Source: Aestuariibaculum marinum
Lineage (GTDB): Bacteria > Bacteroidota > Bacteroidia > Flavobacteriales > Flavobacteriaceae
NCBI RefSeq assembly: GCF_014596975.1
Contig: NZ_JACVXD010000004.1
Location: forward strand, 62,001 to 126,000
Direction of reading: 5' to 3'
Length of the DNA stretch: 64,000 nt
The notes under the pieces are model-generated. The model saw only the letters and a program-made list of their open reading frames with translations, was not told the origin of the DNA and made no database searches. The translations under genes were made by a program, and so were the position numbers. Of this stretch, positions 48,108-56,612 are shown one piece after another. The first letter of the stretch is position 1. Each line of letters begins with the position of its first letter.

Positions 48108-48716
48108 CTATAAATCTTCTAAAAGGAGTAAGTATAAGTTTTTAGCACTGCTACCATAGCTAAGAAAATCTTTTTCCTGACTCGATTTAAAATGTTTTAT
48201 GGTGGTAATATTTGTAGGTATTTTTTGTTTGTTTTTAGCTTTAATACCTCTTAAACCTTCACCTATGTTTTCTACAATTTGGCTGGTAGTGGCAAATACT
48301 ACAAAATTTTCGGGTAGTTCGGGTAGTTTCTTTTCGAAAATTTGCTTTGAAGAAATTAATAAAGAACCGTCGTTGGCAATTAAGTTCTCGCAAGTTGTCA
48401 GGAAAAAAGAAGCTTCACTTACTTTATTTGATGCATTAAAATTAAAATTTTTAAATTTTGAAATTAAATGTTCGTCGACAACTAAAGCGGTTTTGTTTTC
48501 CCAATCGTTTTCTTCAAGGATGTTTTGCAGATTTTGAAAAATCTCATTCAGGTTCTCGCAGTAAAGAAATTTACCTCCGTTTGCTTTAAAGTTTATGGTA
48601 AACCTTTCATCTATAGGAAGTTTAATTTCAGGCATATACTTGCCTCTTTCTTCAGACTTTAGTTCGTCGTCAGACTGATTAGATTTTGAACCAAAAATTT
48701 TTCTAAAAAGACTCAT
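48108..48716 (-). CDS. LUD (LutB/LutC-like) domain protein
   Basis: A 202-residue protein with a LUD-like fold: conserved elements include ENDWENKTALVVDEHL, FFLTTCENLIANDGSLL and the LPENFVVFATTSQIVENIGEGLRGI region. LUD proteins occur in lactate-utilisation complexes, but in flavobacteria a stand-alone copy sits regularly next to ftsH and cdsA; its job there is unknown. The N-terminus (MSLFRKIFG) starts at 48716. It leads the LUD-cdsA-psd-ACBP unit, separated from ftsH by a terminator. Confidence 0.75.
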   Translation of the reverse strand: MSLFRKIFGSKSNQSDDELKSEERGKYMPEIKLPIDERFTINFKANGGKFLYCENLNEIFQNLQNILEENDWENKTALVVDEHLISKFKNFNFNASNKVSEASFFLTTCENLIANDGSLLISSKQIFEKKLPELPENFVVFATTSQIVENIGEGLRGIKAKNKQKIPTNITTIKHFKSSQEKDFLSYGSSAKNLYLLLLEDL

Positions 48717-48763
48717 TAGTAAGCTTGCTATTAATACATTTTTCCTTGAGGACAACCAAATAT

Positions 48764-48804
48764 AAAAAAACTTAAATTAACCGTACGGTTAATTTAAGTT
48801 TTTT
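48764..48804 (-). terminator. Terminator of ftsH (symmetric)
   Basis: AAAAAAACTTAAATTAACCG runs into its reverse complement CGGTTAATTTAAGTTTTTT around the central TA. A long, nearly perfect palindrome with T-runs on both strands, 31 bases past the ftsH stop. Confidence 0.85.
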
Positions 48805-48834
48805 GGTAAAACGTTTATAAAATAAGGCTAAAGC

Positions 48835-50778
48835 CTACTCTTGCTTCGTTTCAACTTCTTCCGTTTCAAACTGACGTTCTCCAAATATTTTTTGAAGATT
48901 ATCTTTGAAAATAACCTCTTTTTCCAGAAGAACTTCAGCGAGTTCGGTAAGTTTATCTTTGTTTTCTTCAAGTAATTCTACCGCTCTTTTGTATTGCTTT
49001 TCAATGATATCTGAAATTTCTTTGTCAATCAATTCGGCAGTCTGTTCACTATAAGGTTTTGTAAAACCATATTCATTTTGTCCTGAAGAATCGTAATATG
49101 TTAAGTTACCTACTTTATCACTAAGGCCATAGATAGTAACCATAGCTCTAGCTTGCTTAGTAACTTTTTCTAAATCACTTAATGCTCCTGTTGAAATTTT
49201 TCCAAAGATAACCTGCTCGGCAGCACGACCACCAAGAGCAGCACACATTTCGTCTAGCATTTGTTCAGGTCTAACAATTAAGCGTTCTTCAGGTAAGTAC
49301 CATGCAGCGCCTAATGAACGACCGCGAGGGACAATAGTTACTTTTACAAGTGGCGCAGCATGTTCTAACATCCAGCTTACCGTAGCGTGACCAGCTTCGT
49401 GGAAAGCAACAGCACGTTTTTCACTTGGTGTGATAATTTTATTTTTCTTTTCTAAACCACCAATAATTCTATCGACAGCATCAAGGAAATCTTGCTTATC
49501 AACCGACTTCTTACCATTTCTGGCAGCAATTAAAGCCGCTTCGTTACAAACATTAGCAATATCCGCTCCAGAGAAACCTGGTGTTTGTTTTGAAAGAAAA
49601 TCTAAATCTAAATCTTCAGCTTTTTTAAGTGGGCGTAAATGTACTTCGAAAATTTCTTTACGCTCACGAATATCCGGAAGGTCAACATAAATCTGTCTGT
49701 CAAAACGACCGGCACGCATTAACGCTTTATCTAATATATCTGCACGGTTGGTTGCTGCTAACACAATTACGTTAGTATTAGTACCAAAACCATCCATTTC
49801 TGTTAGTAATTGGTTTAAGGTGTTTTCACGTTCGTCATTACTTCCAGACATGGCGTTTTTACCTCTGGCACGACCAATAGCATCAATTTCATCAATAAAA
49901 ATAATAGACGGTGACTTTTCTTTGGCTTGCTTAAACAAATCTCTAACGCGAGACGCCCCAACACCTACGAACATCTCAACGAAATCAGATCCTGATAACG
50001 AGAAGAAAGGTACTTTGGCTTCACCAGCAACGGCTTTAGCTAATAAGGTTTTACCGGTTCCCGGAGGTCCTACCAGTAAAGCACCTTTAGGAATTTTACC
50101 TCCTAGTGTGGTGTATTTTTCAGGGAACTTTAAGAAGTCAACAATTTCCTGTACTTCTTCTTTAGCGCCTTCTAAACCAGCAACATCTTTAAAAGTGGTT
50201 TTAACTTCGGTGTTTTGATCGAACAATTTAGCTTTCGATTTTCCGATGTTGAAAATCTGTCCGCCTGCTGCTCCACCTGCACCACCAGACATACGTCTCA
50301 TAATGAAAATCCAAACCGCAATTAATAAAATAAACGGAAGAATACCCATTAAAAGATTAGTCCAGGTGTCATGCTCTTGATCGAATGCAATAACAGGAAC
50401 TTGACTTAAGTTCTCTTTAGCTTTATCTATGTCTTCTTCAAACTTGTTAAGGCTACCAAATTTAAAGGTGTAGTTTGGTAACTTGGTTGCCGAAGGAATA
50501 AAACTTGTTGATTTAGAGTTTTTATGAATGTCTTTTTGAAGCGCTTCATCGGTAAGATATACTTTAGCCGTACCCGTATTAGTAATAACATCTACTTTTT
50601 CAATATCTCCATCTTGCAAATATTTAAAAAAGTCACTAGGTGTTATTTTTTTACCTTCGTCGTAACCACTGTTTCCGAATAGTTGAAACCCTAAAAAAAG
50701 AGCTATTAATATACCGTAAATCCAGTACGGACTGAATTTAGGTTTGTTTTCTTTTGTATTTTTTTTGTTGTTTGCCAT
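48835..50778 (-). CDS. ftsH: ATP-dependent zinc metalloprotease FtsH
   Basis: A 647-residue membrane-anchored AAA+ protease that degrades misfolded membrane proteins and regulators such as LpxC. Two membrane helices (about 20-38 and 142-160) flank the periplasmic domain. Walker A GPPGTGKT is at 237-244, Walker B IDEID at 295-299, the second region of homology near 340-360, and the zinc motif HEAGH at 460-464. The start MANNKKN at 50778 is 5 bases after rsfS, in the same operon. Confidence 0.97.
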   Translation of the reverse strand: MANNKKNTKENKPKFSPYWIYGILIALFLGFQLFGNSGYDEGKKITPSDFFKYLQDGDIEKVDVITNTGTAKVYLTDEALQKDIHKNSKSTSFIPSATKLPNYTFKFGSLNKFEEDIDKAKENLSQVPVIAFDQEHDTWTNLLMGILPFILLIAVWIFIMRRMSGGAGGAAGGQIFNIGKSKAKLFDQNTEVKTTFKDVAGLEGAKEEVQEIVDFLKFPEKYTTLGGKIPKGALLVGPPGTGKTLLAKAVAGEAKVPFFSLSGSDFVEMFVGVGASRVRDLFKQAKEKSPSIIFIDEIDAIGRARGKNAMSGSNDERENTLNQLLTEMDGFGTNTNVIVLAATNRADILDKALMRAGRFDRQIYVDLPDIRERKEIFEVHLRPLKKAEDLDLDFLSKQTPGFSGADIANVCNEAALIAARNGKKSVDKQDFLDAVDRIIGGLEKKNKIITPSEKRAVAFHEAGHATVSWMLEHAAPLVKVTIVPRGRSLGAAWYLPEERLIVRPEQMLDEMCAALGGRAAEQVIFGKISTGALSDLEKVTKQARAMVTIYGLSDKVGNLTYYDSSGQNEYGFTKPYSEQTAELIDKEISDIIEKQYKRAVELLEENKDKLTELAEVLLEKEVIFKDNLQKIFGERQFETEEVETKQE

Positions 50779-50783
50779 GCGTT

Positions 50784-51155
50784 TTAGTAACTCGTTTCTA
50801 TAACTGTTGTTTTTGCATCTCCCCAAAGACTTTCAATGTCGTAATATTGTCTGATTTGTTTTTGGAATACGTGTACAACAACGTTAACATAATCGATTAA
50901 TACCCATTCAGCATTGTCTACGCCTTCAACATGCCAAGGGTTATCTTTAAGTTCTTTGCTTACTTTTTTCTGAACAGAATTTACTATAGCGTTTACTTGC
51001 GTATTTGAAGTACCTTCGCAAATTATAAAGTAATCACAAACCGTATTTTCAATTTCTCTTAAATCTAAGATACTAATACCTTGTCCTTTTACGTCTTCGA
51101 TACCACTAATTATAACCGATATCAACTGGTCTGCGCTTATGTTTTTTTTCGCCAT
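50784..51155 (-). CDS. rsfS: Ribosomal silencing factor RsfS
   Basis: A 123-residue RsfS/Iojap protein. It binds L14 (rplN, also in this window) and stops subunit joining during starvation. The hallmark ILDLREIENTVCDYFIICEGTS and the C-terminal WVLIDYVNVVVHVF and IESLWGDA are present. It is the first gene of the rsfS-ftsH operon, and a TAACTTTG box lies 20 bases upstream on the minus strand. Confidence 0.95.
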   Translation of the reverse strand: MAKKNISADQLISVIISGIEDVKGQGISILDLREIENTVCDYFIICEGTSNTQVNAIVNSVQKKVSKELKDNPWHVEGVDNAEWVLIDYVNVVVHVFQKQIRQYYDIESLWGDAKTTVIETSY

Positions 51156-51175
51156 TAAATTATTTTGAGTTTATG

Positions 51176-51183
51176 CAAAGTTA
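51176..51183 (-). promoter_or_regulatory. Promoter -7 box of rsfS-ftsH
   Basis: The minus strand reads TAACTTTG (plus strand CAAAGTTA), 20 bases before the rsfS ATG. No -33 TTG at standard spacing was found. Confidence 0.5.
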
Positions 51184-51249
51184 TTATTTTTTTATTTCTT
51201 TATGCCCTAAAAAAGTATTAAGATTTTATCTAATAATAATAACCAATAC

Positions 51250-51981
51250 ATGCATATAATCAAACTTAGTGCCATCGACTCTACAAATACTTATTTGAAG
51301 ACGCTTTGTGCCGAAATGCCTGTTGATGATTATACCGTGGTTATTACAGAAAATCAAACTAAGGGGAGAGGTCAAATGGGGAGTGTTTGGAACTCTCAAT
51401 CTTCTAAAAACCTTATCTTTAGTGTGTTTAAGAGTCTTTCATGTTTTGAAATTCAGTATCCTTTTTATATTAGTATGGTGGCTTCCCTAGCAGTTGTGAA
51501 GGCATTAGAAGGTTTTGATATACCTAAATTAAATGTGAAATGGCCTAACGACATTTTGTCAGAAAACAAGAAGGTTTGTGGTATTTTAATTGAAAATGCC
51601 ATAAAACAGGGGCGATATGCCAGTTCAATTATTGGAATGGGGTTGAATGTGAATCAAACTGAGTTTGAAAATTTGCCTAAGGCGTCGTCCTTAAAATTAA
51701 TTACAGGTAAAACGTTTGATTTGGAAGAACTTGCACATCGTATTATCAAACAATTACAAACATATTTTGAACTTTTAAGACAAAGTAAGTTGGAGGTGTT
51801 AAAAGAGGAATACGAAAGTTACCTGTTTAGAAAAAATAAACCTTCAACATTTAAAAATGCTGAAGGTTTTATGTTTTCTGGTATTATTAAATCGGTTTCA
51901 GATACAGGAATGCTTCAAGTTGCACTGGAAGACAACCTTATAAAAGAATTCGATTTAAAAACGATTACGTTATTGTATTAA
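51250..51981 (+). CDS. birA: Biotin--[acetyl-CoA-carboxylase] ligase
   Basis: A 243-residue biotin protein ligase, attaching biotin to the acetyl-CoA carboxylase carrier protein. Lacking the N-terminal helix-turn-helix, it is the monofunctional type and not a repressor. The signature GRGQMGSVWNS and KWPNDILSENKKVCGILIEN, with the conserved catalytic Lys, are present, as is the small C-terminal SH3-like domain. It is divergent from rsfS and overlaps the next, convergent gene by 4 bases. Confidence 0.93.
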   Translation: MHIIKLSAIDSTNTYLKTLCAEMPVDDYTVVITENQTKGRGQMGSVWNSQSSKNLIFSVFKSLSCFEIQYPFYISMVASLAVVKALEGFDIPKLNVKWPNDILSENKKVCGILIENAIKQGRYASSIIGMGLNVNQTEFENLPKASSLKLITGKTFDLEELAHRIIKQLQTYFELLRQSKLEVLKEEYESYLFRKNKPSTFKNAEGFMFSGIIKSVSDTGMLQVALEDNLIKEFDLKTITLLY

Positions 51982-52373
51982 ATTGAATTTGGAATGCTTG
52001 TGGCAAGCGTTTCAATAAACTTTTTTATTGGGCCTTTAATCATCATAGCCATCATAGGGTTAAAGTCGCCGCTAAATTCCAATTGTACTTCACTAGATGC
52101 TTCATCAACTTTATTGATGTTTCCCACAAGAGAAAAATCTATTTTTCCGCCGGCAGCACCTAAAACAATTTTGTTTGGAGGAGTTACTTCTTTTTTCTTA
52201 AGCGTAATTTCTGGCATACCGCTTAAAGCAAAAAGAAAGGTGTCGTCACTTAATACTTCAAATTTACTAATGTTTTCAGGCATTAAAGATTCGAAGTTTT
52301 TTATGTTTTCTAAAAAGTTAAAAATGTCTTCCGGAGATTTATCAACTTTAACTTTTGGTGATTCTAAATTCAT
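51978..52373 (-). CDS. SRPBCC (START-like) family protein
   Basis: A 131-residue protein of the START/SRPBCC fold, which makes a hydrophobic ligand cavity: N-terminal ESPKVKVDKSPEDIFNFLENIKNFESLMP is the typical beta-strand and helix entry, followed by ALSGMPEITLKKKE and a long C-terminal helix (MMIKGPIKKFIETLATSI). Ligand and role are unknown. It lies 34 bases downstream of pyrE on the same strand and may be cotranscribed with it. Confidence 0.75.
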   Translation of the reverse strand: MNLESPKVKVDKSPEDIFNFLENIKNFESLMPENISKFEVLSDDTFLFALSGMPEITLKKKEVTPPNKIVLGAAGGKIDFSLVGNINKVDEASSEVQLEFSGDFNPMMAMMIKGPIKKFIETLATSIPNSI

Positions 52374-52407
52374 AGGTTGTCAATTTTTTGAAGAATAAGT
52401 TTAATAC

Positions 52408-53052
52408 TTATTCAGCATTCCACTCACTTGGGTTAGAATTCCACACAGAAAGTGTCGCTAAGTCTTTTTCTGAAATGTAGTTGGTTTCTAAAGCCTGCTC
52501 TAAAAGGGTTTCGTAGTTACCAAGTGTTTGTAAAAACACATCTTCTTTTTCAAAATTTTCCGTCGCTACATTAAAACCATAAGTAAAGATAGCAATCATG
52601 CCTTTTACGTTAATACCAGCATCTCTTAAGGCTTTAACAGCATTTAAACTACTTTTTCCAGTACTAATAAGATCTTCTACAACAACAACGTTTTGGCCAT
52701 GTTCAATAAAACCTTCTATTTGGTTTTTTCTTCCGTGACCTTTAGCATCAGGTCTTACATAAATAAAAGGAAGCCCTAAATACTCGGCAACAAGCATACC
52801 AATACCAATAGCACCAGTAGCAACACCAGCAATAGCATCGGGTTTGCCATATTGTTTTTCGATTTGTTTTGCCATGGTTTCGCGAATGTAGTTGCGAATT
52901 GGCGGAAAAGATAAAATAATACGGTTATCACAGTAAATAGGTGATTTCCATCCTGAAGCCCATGTAAAAGGCTCTTTTGGACTAAGTTTTATGGCATTAA
53001 CCTGCAATAAAACTTCAGCCGTTTTTTTGGCGGTATGTTTATTAAATATCAT
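52408..53052 (-). CDS. pyrE: Orotate phosphoribosyltransferase
   Basis: A 214-residue enzyme adding ribose phosphate to orotate in pyrimidine synthesis. The PRPP-binding motif VVVVEDLISTGKSS is near residue 125, with the upstream FTWASGWKSPIYCDNR and the GVATGAIGIG loop. Length and motifs are normal. carA, another pyrimidine enzyme, lies 17 kb away. A TATTTTTG box ends 5 bases before the ATG. Confidence 0.96.
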   Translation of the reverse strand: MIFNKHTAKKTAEVLLQVNAIKLSPKEPFTWASGWKSPIYCDNRIILSFPPIRNYIRETMAKQIEKQYGKPDAIAGVATGAIGIGMLVAEYLGLPFIYVRPDAKGHGRKNQIEGFIEHGQNVVVVEDLISTGKSSLNAVKALRDAGINVKGMIAIFTYGFNVATENFEKEDVFLQTLGNYETLLEQALETNYISEKDLATLSVWNSNPSEWNAE

Positions 53053-53057
53053 AGCAG

Positions 53058-53065
53058 CAAAAATA
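53058..53065 (-). promoter_or_regulatory. Promoter -7 box abutting the pyrE start codon
   Basis: The minus strand reads TATTTTTG, CTGCT, ATG. The box matches TAnnTTTG and leaves at most a few bases of leader. Confidence 0.5.
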
Positions 53066-53186
53066 ATGATAAATTTAAATTTTTACGGGATATGTTTCAT
53101 AGTAATGAAAAAATATTTTTCCGGATTGTAATACGTTGTATGTAAAATTGATATTTTTACCGAACAGTAACACAATAAAGTATTGT

Positions 53187-53771
53187 ATGTATAAAGTTTT
53201 TGTTGGCGATAAACCTATAATTTTAACCACTCAAATCGAGGAGGAAACCAACTTTAAAAATTATTTGCTGGACACTGTAAATATTAGAAAAGTTATTAAG
53301 GAACTTAATACTTCTAATTTACAGGAAGTGCGTTTGATACATAAAAAGGAAGAAAAGCTCTTAAAAAAGTTTTTAAAAAAGCTACCTAATGTTGTTGCCG
53401 GAGGAGGTAAAGTATATAACGACGATAATGAAATTCTATTTATTTATAGAAACGATAAGTGGGATTTACCTAAAGGAAAAGTTGAAGGCGCTGAAACGAT
53501 TGAAAAAACAGCGGTTAGAGAAGTAGCCGAAGAAACAGGAGTTGCAGGTCTTGAGATAACAAAACCTTTAGAAACGACTTACCATATTTTTAAACGTAAC
53601 GGACGTTATAAAATAAAAATCACCTATTGGTTTGAAATGAAAACCAGTTTTAGAGGTAATTTATATGCTCAGGAAGAAGAGGGGATTACCAAAGTAGCCT
53701 GGTTAGACCCAAAACAAATAGATGAAGCTTTACAGAATTCTTACGCTAATATTCAGACTTTAGTGCGGTAG
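53187..53771 (+). CDS. Nudix hydrolase
   Basis: A 194-residue protein with a full Nudix box: GKVEGAETIEKTAVREVAEETGV at about residues 98-120 with the REVAEE core. A roughly 65-residue N-terminal part precedes it, ahead of LPNVVAGGGKVYNDDNEILFI. It hydrolyses a nucleoside-diphosphate-linked compound, identity unknown. The start MYKVFVGDK is at 53187; the longer frame is not conserved. It is divergent from pyrE. A stem AAGTAAC/GTTACTT (53801-53828) without T-run follows. Confidence 0.85.
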   Translation: MYKVFVGDKPIILTTQIEEETNFKNYLLDTVNIRKVIKELNTSNLQEVRLIHKKEEKLLKKFLKKLPNVVAGGGKVYNDDNEILFIYRNDKWDLPKGKVEGAETIEKTAVREVAEETGVAGLEITKPLETTYHIFKRNGRYKIKITYWFEMKTSFRGNLYAQEEEGITKVAWLDPKQIDEALQNSYANIQTLVR

Positions 53772-53897
53772 CTGAAATTTTATTTGTTTTTGTTTTTAAA
53801 AAGTAACTAGATTTGCCTGAGGTTACTTACCGTAATATTGCTGTTATTCTACGTTGATAGTAATGAATTAAAAAGTCTCTCGATTATAAAATATTAA

Positions 53898-54293
53898 ATG
53901 AAAAGTTACAGACTTTCGTTTGGTGAAATTATTATTCATGATAGTAGTTTAGCCGAAGTTATTGTGCGTGAAGGTGAGGTTATGTGTGAGCAAAAGGTTG
54001 ATGAATATCACGATTTCTTGCTTAGTAGTTTAGTGGCGCCATTTAAAGTGTTGATTAATAAAACTAATGCTTATAGCTATACTTTTGAAGCGCAGAAGGT
54101 AATTGGAGGTTTACAGGAAATCGTAGCTATGGCTGTAGTGATAGCTTCTCAGGCAGGTTTGATGTCTACCGAAACCCTAATGAGTGTTAATAATGAAAGT
54201 AAGGCGTGGAATATTAAATTCTTTAGAAGTAGAGACGCTGCGTTATATTGGTTGAAATCTCTGGAGGTTTGCGCAAACGTTATAGTAGTTTAG
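53898..54293 (+). CDS. Conserved flavobacterial protein, STAS-like by pattern
   Basis: A 131-residue soluble protein that I do not firmly recognise. Its arrangement (strand, acidic helix EYHDFLLSSLVAPFKVLINK, a helix with GLQEIVAMAVVIAS, then strand) resembles a STAS/SpoIIAA fold such as the SEC14/STAS-type proteins. It lies 76 bases ahead of the SulP gene, whose protein also has a STAS domain, but a consensus promoter sits between, so the two are not obviously cotranscribed. No catalytic residues are evident. Confidence 0.6.
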   Translation: MKSYRLSFGEIIIHDSSLAEVIVREGEVMCEQKVDEYHDFLLSSLVAPFKVLINKTNAYSYTFEAQKVIGGLQEIVAMAVVIASQAGLMSTETLMSVNNESKAWNIKFFRSRDAALYWLKSLEVCANVIVV

Positions 54294-54317
54294 TAACTTA
54301 ATTATAGGAGTATACTG

Positions 54318-54347
54318 TTGCTTATCTGTATTTAAGCTGTAAATTTG
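54318..54347 (+). promoter_or_regulatory. Promoter of the SulP gene
   Basis: TTG at 54318-54320, 19-base spacer, TAAATTTG at 54340-54347: full match to the Bacteroidota consensus. The start codon is 22 bases downstream. Confidence 0.75.
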
Positions 54348-54369
54348 CACCCTTAAAAACCGACAACGC

Positions 54370-56037
54370 ATGACAGATTTTATAAGAAAAATCACTCCAA
54401 ATTCTAAAGATGATGTTCTAGCAGGAATCACCGTATCATTAGCTATGATACCTGAGGTGGTTGCCTTTGCCTTTGTAGCGCAGATAGATCCTTTAGTGGC
54501 ACTTTCAGGAGCATTTATTATTGGTTTAATTACTGCTATTTTTGGTGGTAGACCAGGTTTAATATCTGGGGCAGCCGGTGCTGTGGCTGTAATTTTTGTG
54601 CACTTAATTTCAGAGGGGCATACTAAAGGCATGTTATTCGATCAACCCATTGAAAATATGGGATACTTCTATTTACTAGCTGCAGTTATTCTCATGGGGA
54701 TTATTCAGATTCTCGCTGGGGTTTTTAAATTAGGACGATTTGTTCGATTGATTCCGCATCCTGTAATGCTTGGCTTTGTAAACGGTTTGGCCATTGTCAT
54801 TTTTATGGCTCAGGTGCGTATGTTTTCACATAAACAATTAAATATAACAGCTGAAGGCGTAAAGGAATACATAAACATTCCTATGCAAGGTGCGGAGTTG
54901 TGGACCATGATTGGTTTGGTAGCGTTAACAATGGGAATTATTTGGTTGTTACCAAAGGTTACGACAAAACTTCCCGCTGCGTTAACAGCTATTTTAGTAA
55001 CGACAGGAGTTGCCGTACTTGGAGGTTTAGATGTAAGTACTGTAGGGTCTTATATAGTTGAAGGTGGTGGAAATGGTTTAAAAGGCGAATTCCCAACACC
55101 AAATTTAGAATTATGGCAAAATCTTCCGTTTAATTTAGATACATTAAAATTCATTTTACCATATGCGTTTTTAGCGGCTTCTGTGGGGTTAATAGAGTCT
55201 TTAATGACTATGAATTTAGTTGATGAATTAACGGAAACCAGAGGAAACGGAAATCGTGAGTGTATTGCTCAGGGTGCAGGAAATATGGTGAGCGGATTGT
55301 TTGGCGGAACAGGTGGTTGTGGAATGATTGGGCAAACCGTAATTAACATTAATGCCGGTGGTCGTGGTAGATTATCAGGTATTATGATGGCAGTAACCTT
55401 ACTAACGTTTATTTTATTTACCGATAAATATATCGAGCAAGTACCAATTGCAGCTTTGGTAGGAGTCATGTTCATGATGGTTATCGAAACTTTTGCTTGG
55501 TCTAGTTTCAGAATTATTAGAAAAATACCTGTTGCCGATGCTGTCGTTTTAGTTATTGTATCTGCGGTAACGGTAATTTACGATTTAGCGATTGCTGTAT
55601 TTGTAGGTGTTATTATTTCAGCGCTAGCGTTTGCCTGGGAAAATGCCAAGCGTATTCGTGCCAGAAAGCGTTTTTCTGAAGATGGTAAAACCAAAACTTA
55701 TGAAATCTGGGGGCCTTTATTCTTTGGTTCTATAACCGCTTTTAATGAAAAGTTTGATGTGAAAAATGATCCGGAAGAAGTGGTTATCGATTTTGTAGAG
55801 TCTCGCGTTAGTGACCATTCAGCGTTAGAAGCCATTTTTAATTTGGTTCAAAAATATGAAGCTGAAGGAAAACGTATTCAACTTAAACATTTAAGTGAAG
55901 ATTGTAAAGTCTTATTGTATAAATCGAGTCCGAAGTTTAAAGAAGTTATTGTAGAAGATGTTGATGATCCACGCTATCATTTAGCTGAGAATCCTGAAAA
56001 CTTCCCCAAACCATTATCGGAATACAAGTTTTTTTAA
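54370..56037 (+). CDS. SulP/SLC26 family anion transporter
   Basis: A 555-residue polytopic transporter for sulfate, bicarbonate or another anion. About 12 membrane segments fill residues 1-430, with the N-terminal signature AGITVSLAMIPEVVAFAFVA and GGRPGLISGAAGAV; a cytosolic STAS domain spans about 440-545. Substrate is uncertain: SulP proteins are often called sulfate permeases, but several are bicarbonate transporters. It has its own promoter and a shared downstream terminator. Confidence 0.9.
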   Translation: MTDFIRKITPNSKDDVLAGITVSLAMIPEVVAFAFVAQIDPLVALSGAFIIGLITAIFGGRPGLISGAAGAVAVIFVHLISEGHTKGMLFDQPIENMGYFYLLAAVILMGIIQILAGVFKLGRFVRLIPHPVMLGFVNGLAIVIFMAQVRMFSHKQLNITAEGVKEYINIPMQGAELWTMIGLVALTMGIIWLLPKVTTKLPAALTAILVTTGVAVLGGLDVSTVGSYIVEGGGNGLKGEFPTPNLELWQNLPFNLDTLKFILPYAFLAASVGLIESLMTMNLVDELTETRGNGNRECIAQGAGNMVSGLFGGTGGCGMIGQTVININAGGRGRLSGIMMAVTLLTFILFTDKYIEQVPIAALVGVMFMMVIETFAWSSFRIIRKIPVADAVVLVIVSAVTVIYDLAIAVFVGVIISALAFAWENAKRIRARKRFSEDGKTKTYEIWGPLFFGSITAFNEKFDVKNDPEEVVIDFVESRVSDHSALEAIFNLVQKYEAEGKRIQLKHLSEDCKVLLYKSSPKFKEVIVEDVDDPRYHLAENPENFPKPLSEYKFF

Positions 56038-56063
56038 CTCGATAATCGAGATTTAAATAATTT

Positions 56064-56127
56064 AGCCACGCATTTGCAAATGAAGTTTACCTGAAAACAT
56101 TTGTGAATTTGTGGCTCTATTTTTTTT
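56064..56127 (+). terminator. Probable terminator between SulP gene and coaD
   Basis: AGCCAC (56064-56069) pairs with GTGGCT (56111-56116), with further pairing possible inside (CATTTG/CAAATG), and a T-run at 56120-56127. It overlaps the coaD stop on the other strand. Confidence 0.5.
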
Positions 56128-56581
56128 AGTTTATTCGTACACTATCTGGAACAAACTTTGTATAGTCTCCTTCGTTTTTAATTACATCGCGAACTATTGA
56201 TGAGGATATAAACGATGTTTTTGCAGAGGTTAATAAGAATACCGTTTCAATAGTGGCCATACGTCTGTTGGCATGCGCAATGGCTTTTTCAAATTCGAAA
56301 TCGGCAGGGTTACGTAAACCGCGAAGGATAAATTCGGCTCCAATTTCATTACAAAAATCAACCGTTAATCCGGTATAGGTTACCACTTTTACTTTAGGCT
56401 CGTCAGCAAAGGCCTCTTCAATAAAAGCTTTACGTTCGTCCAAAGAGAACATGTATTTTTTATCTGAATTAACTCCAATAGCTACTATAACTTCATCAAA
56501 AAGGGTAACACCTCGTTTAATAATATCAAAGTGCCCCAAAGTAATAGGGTCGAAAGAACCGGGAAATAAAGCGCGTCTCAT
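56126..56581 (-). CDS. coaD: Phosphopantetheine adenylyltransferase
   Basis: A 151-residue enzyme of coenzyme A synthesis (4'-phosphopantetheine plus ATP to dephospho-CoA). The nucleotide-binding PGSFDPITLGH with the TxGH-type motif is near residues 8-18, and the C-terminal SFISSSIVRDV carries the ISSTxVR-like motif. Length is normal. It lies 31 bases downstream of ddl and probably shares its transcript. Confidence 0.96.
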   Translation of the reverse strand: MRRALFPGSFDPITLGHFDIIKRGVTLFDEVIVAIGVNSDKKYMFSLDERKAFIEEAFADEPKVKVVTYTGLTVDFCNEIGAEFILRGLRNPADFEFEKAIAHANRRMATIETVFLLTSAKTSFISSSIVRDVIKNEGDYTKFVPDSVRIN

Positions 56582-56612
56582 TTTTAATACTTTGTATAAA
56601 GATAGTTATAAA

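Noticed and set aside
49748..50218. 156-codon plus-strand frame opposite ftsH
   Set aside because: It lies entirely within ftsH in antisense; the translation resembles no protein, and it has no promoter or start context.
51994..52398. 134-codon plus-strand frame opposite the SRPBCC gene
   Set aside because: It is antisense to a gene whose fold is recognisable, and it arises from codon bias on the other strand.
53801..53828. Stem AAGTAAC/GTTACTT after the Nudix gene as terminator
   Set aside because: There is no T-run and the 14-base loop is large; support is too weak for a terminator call.
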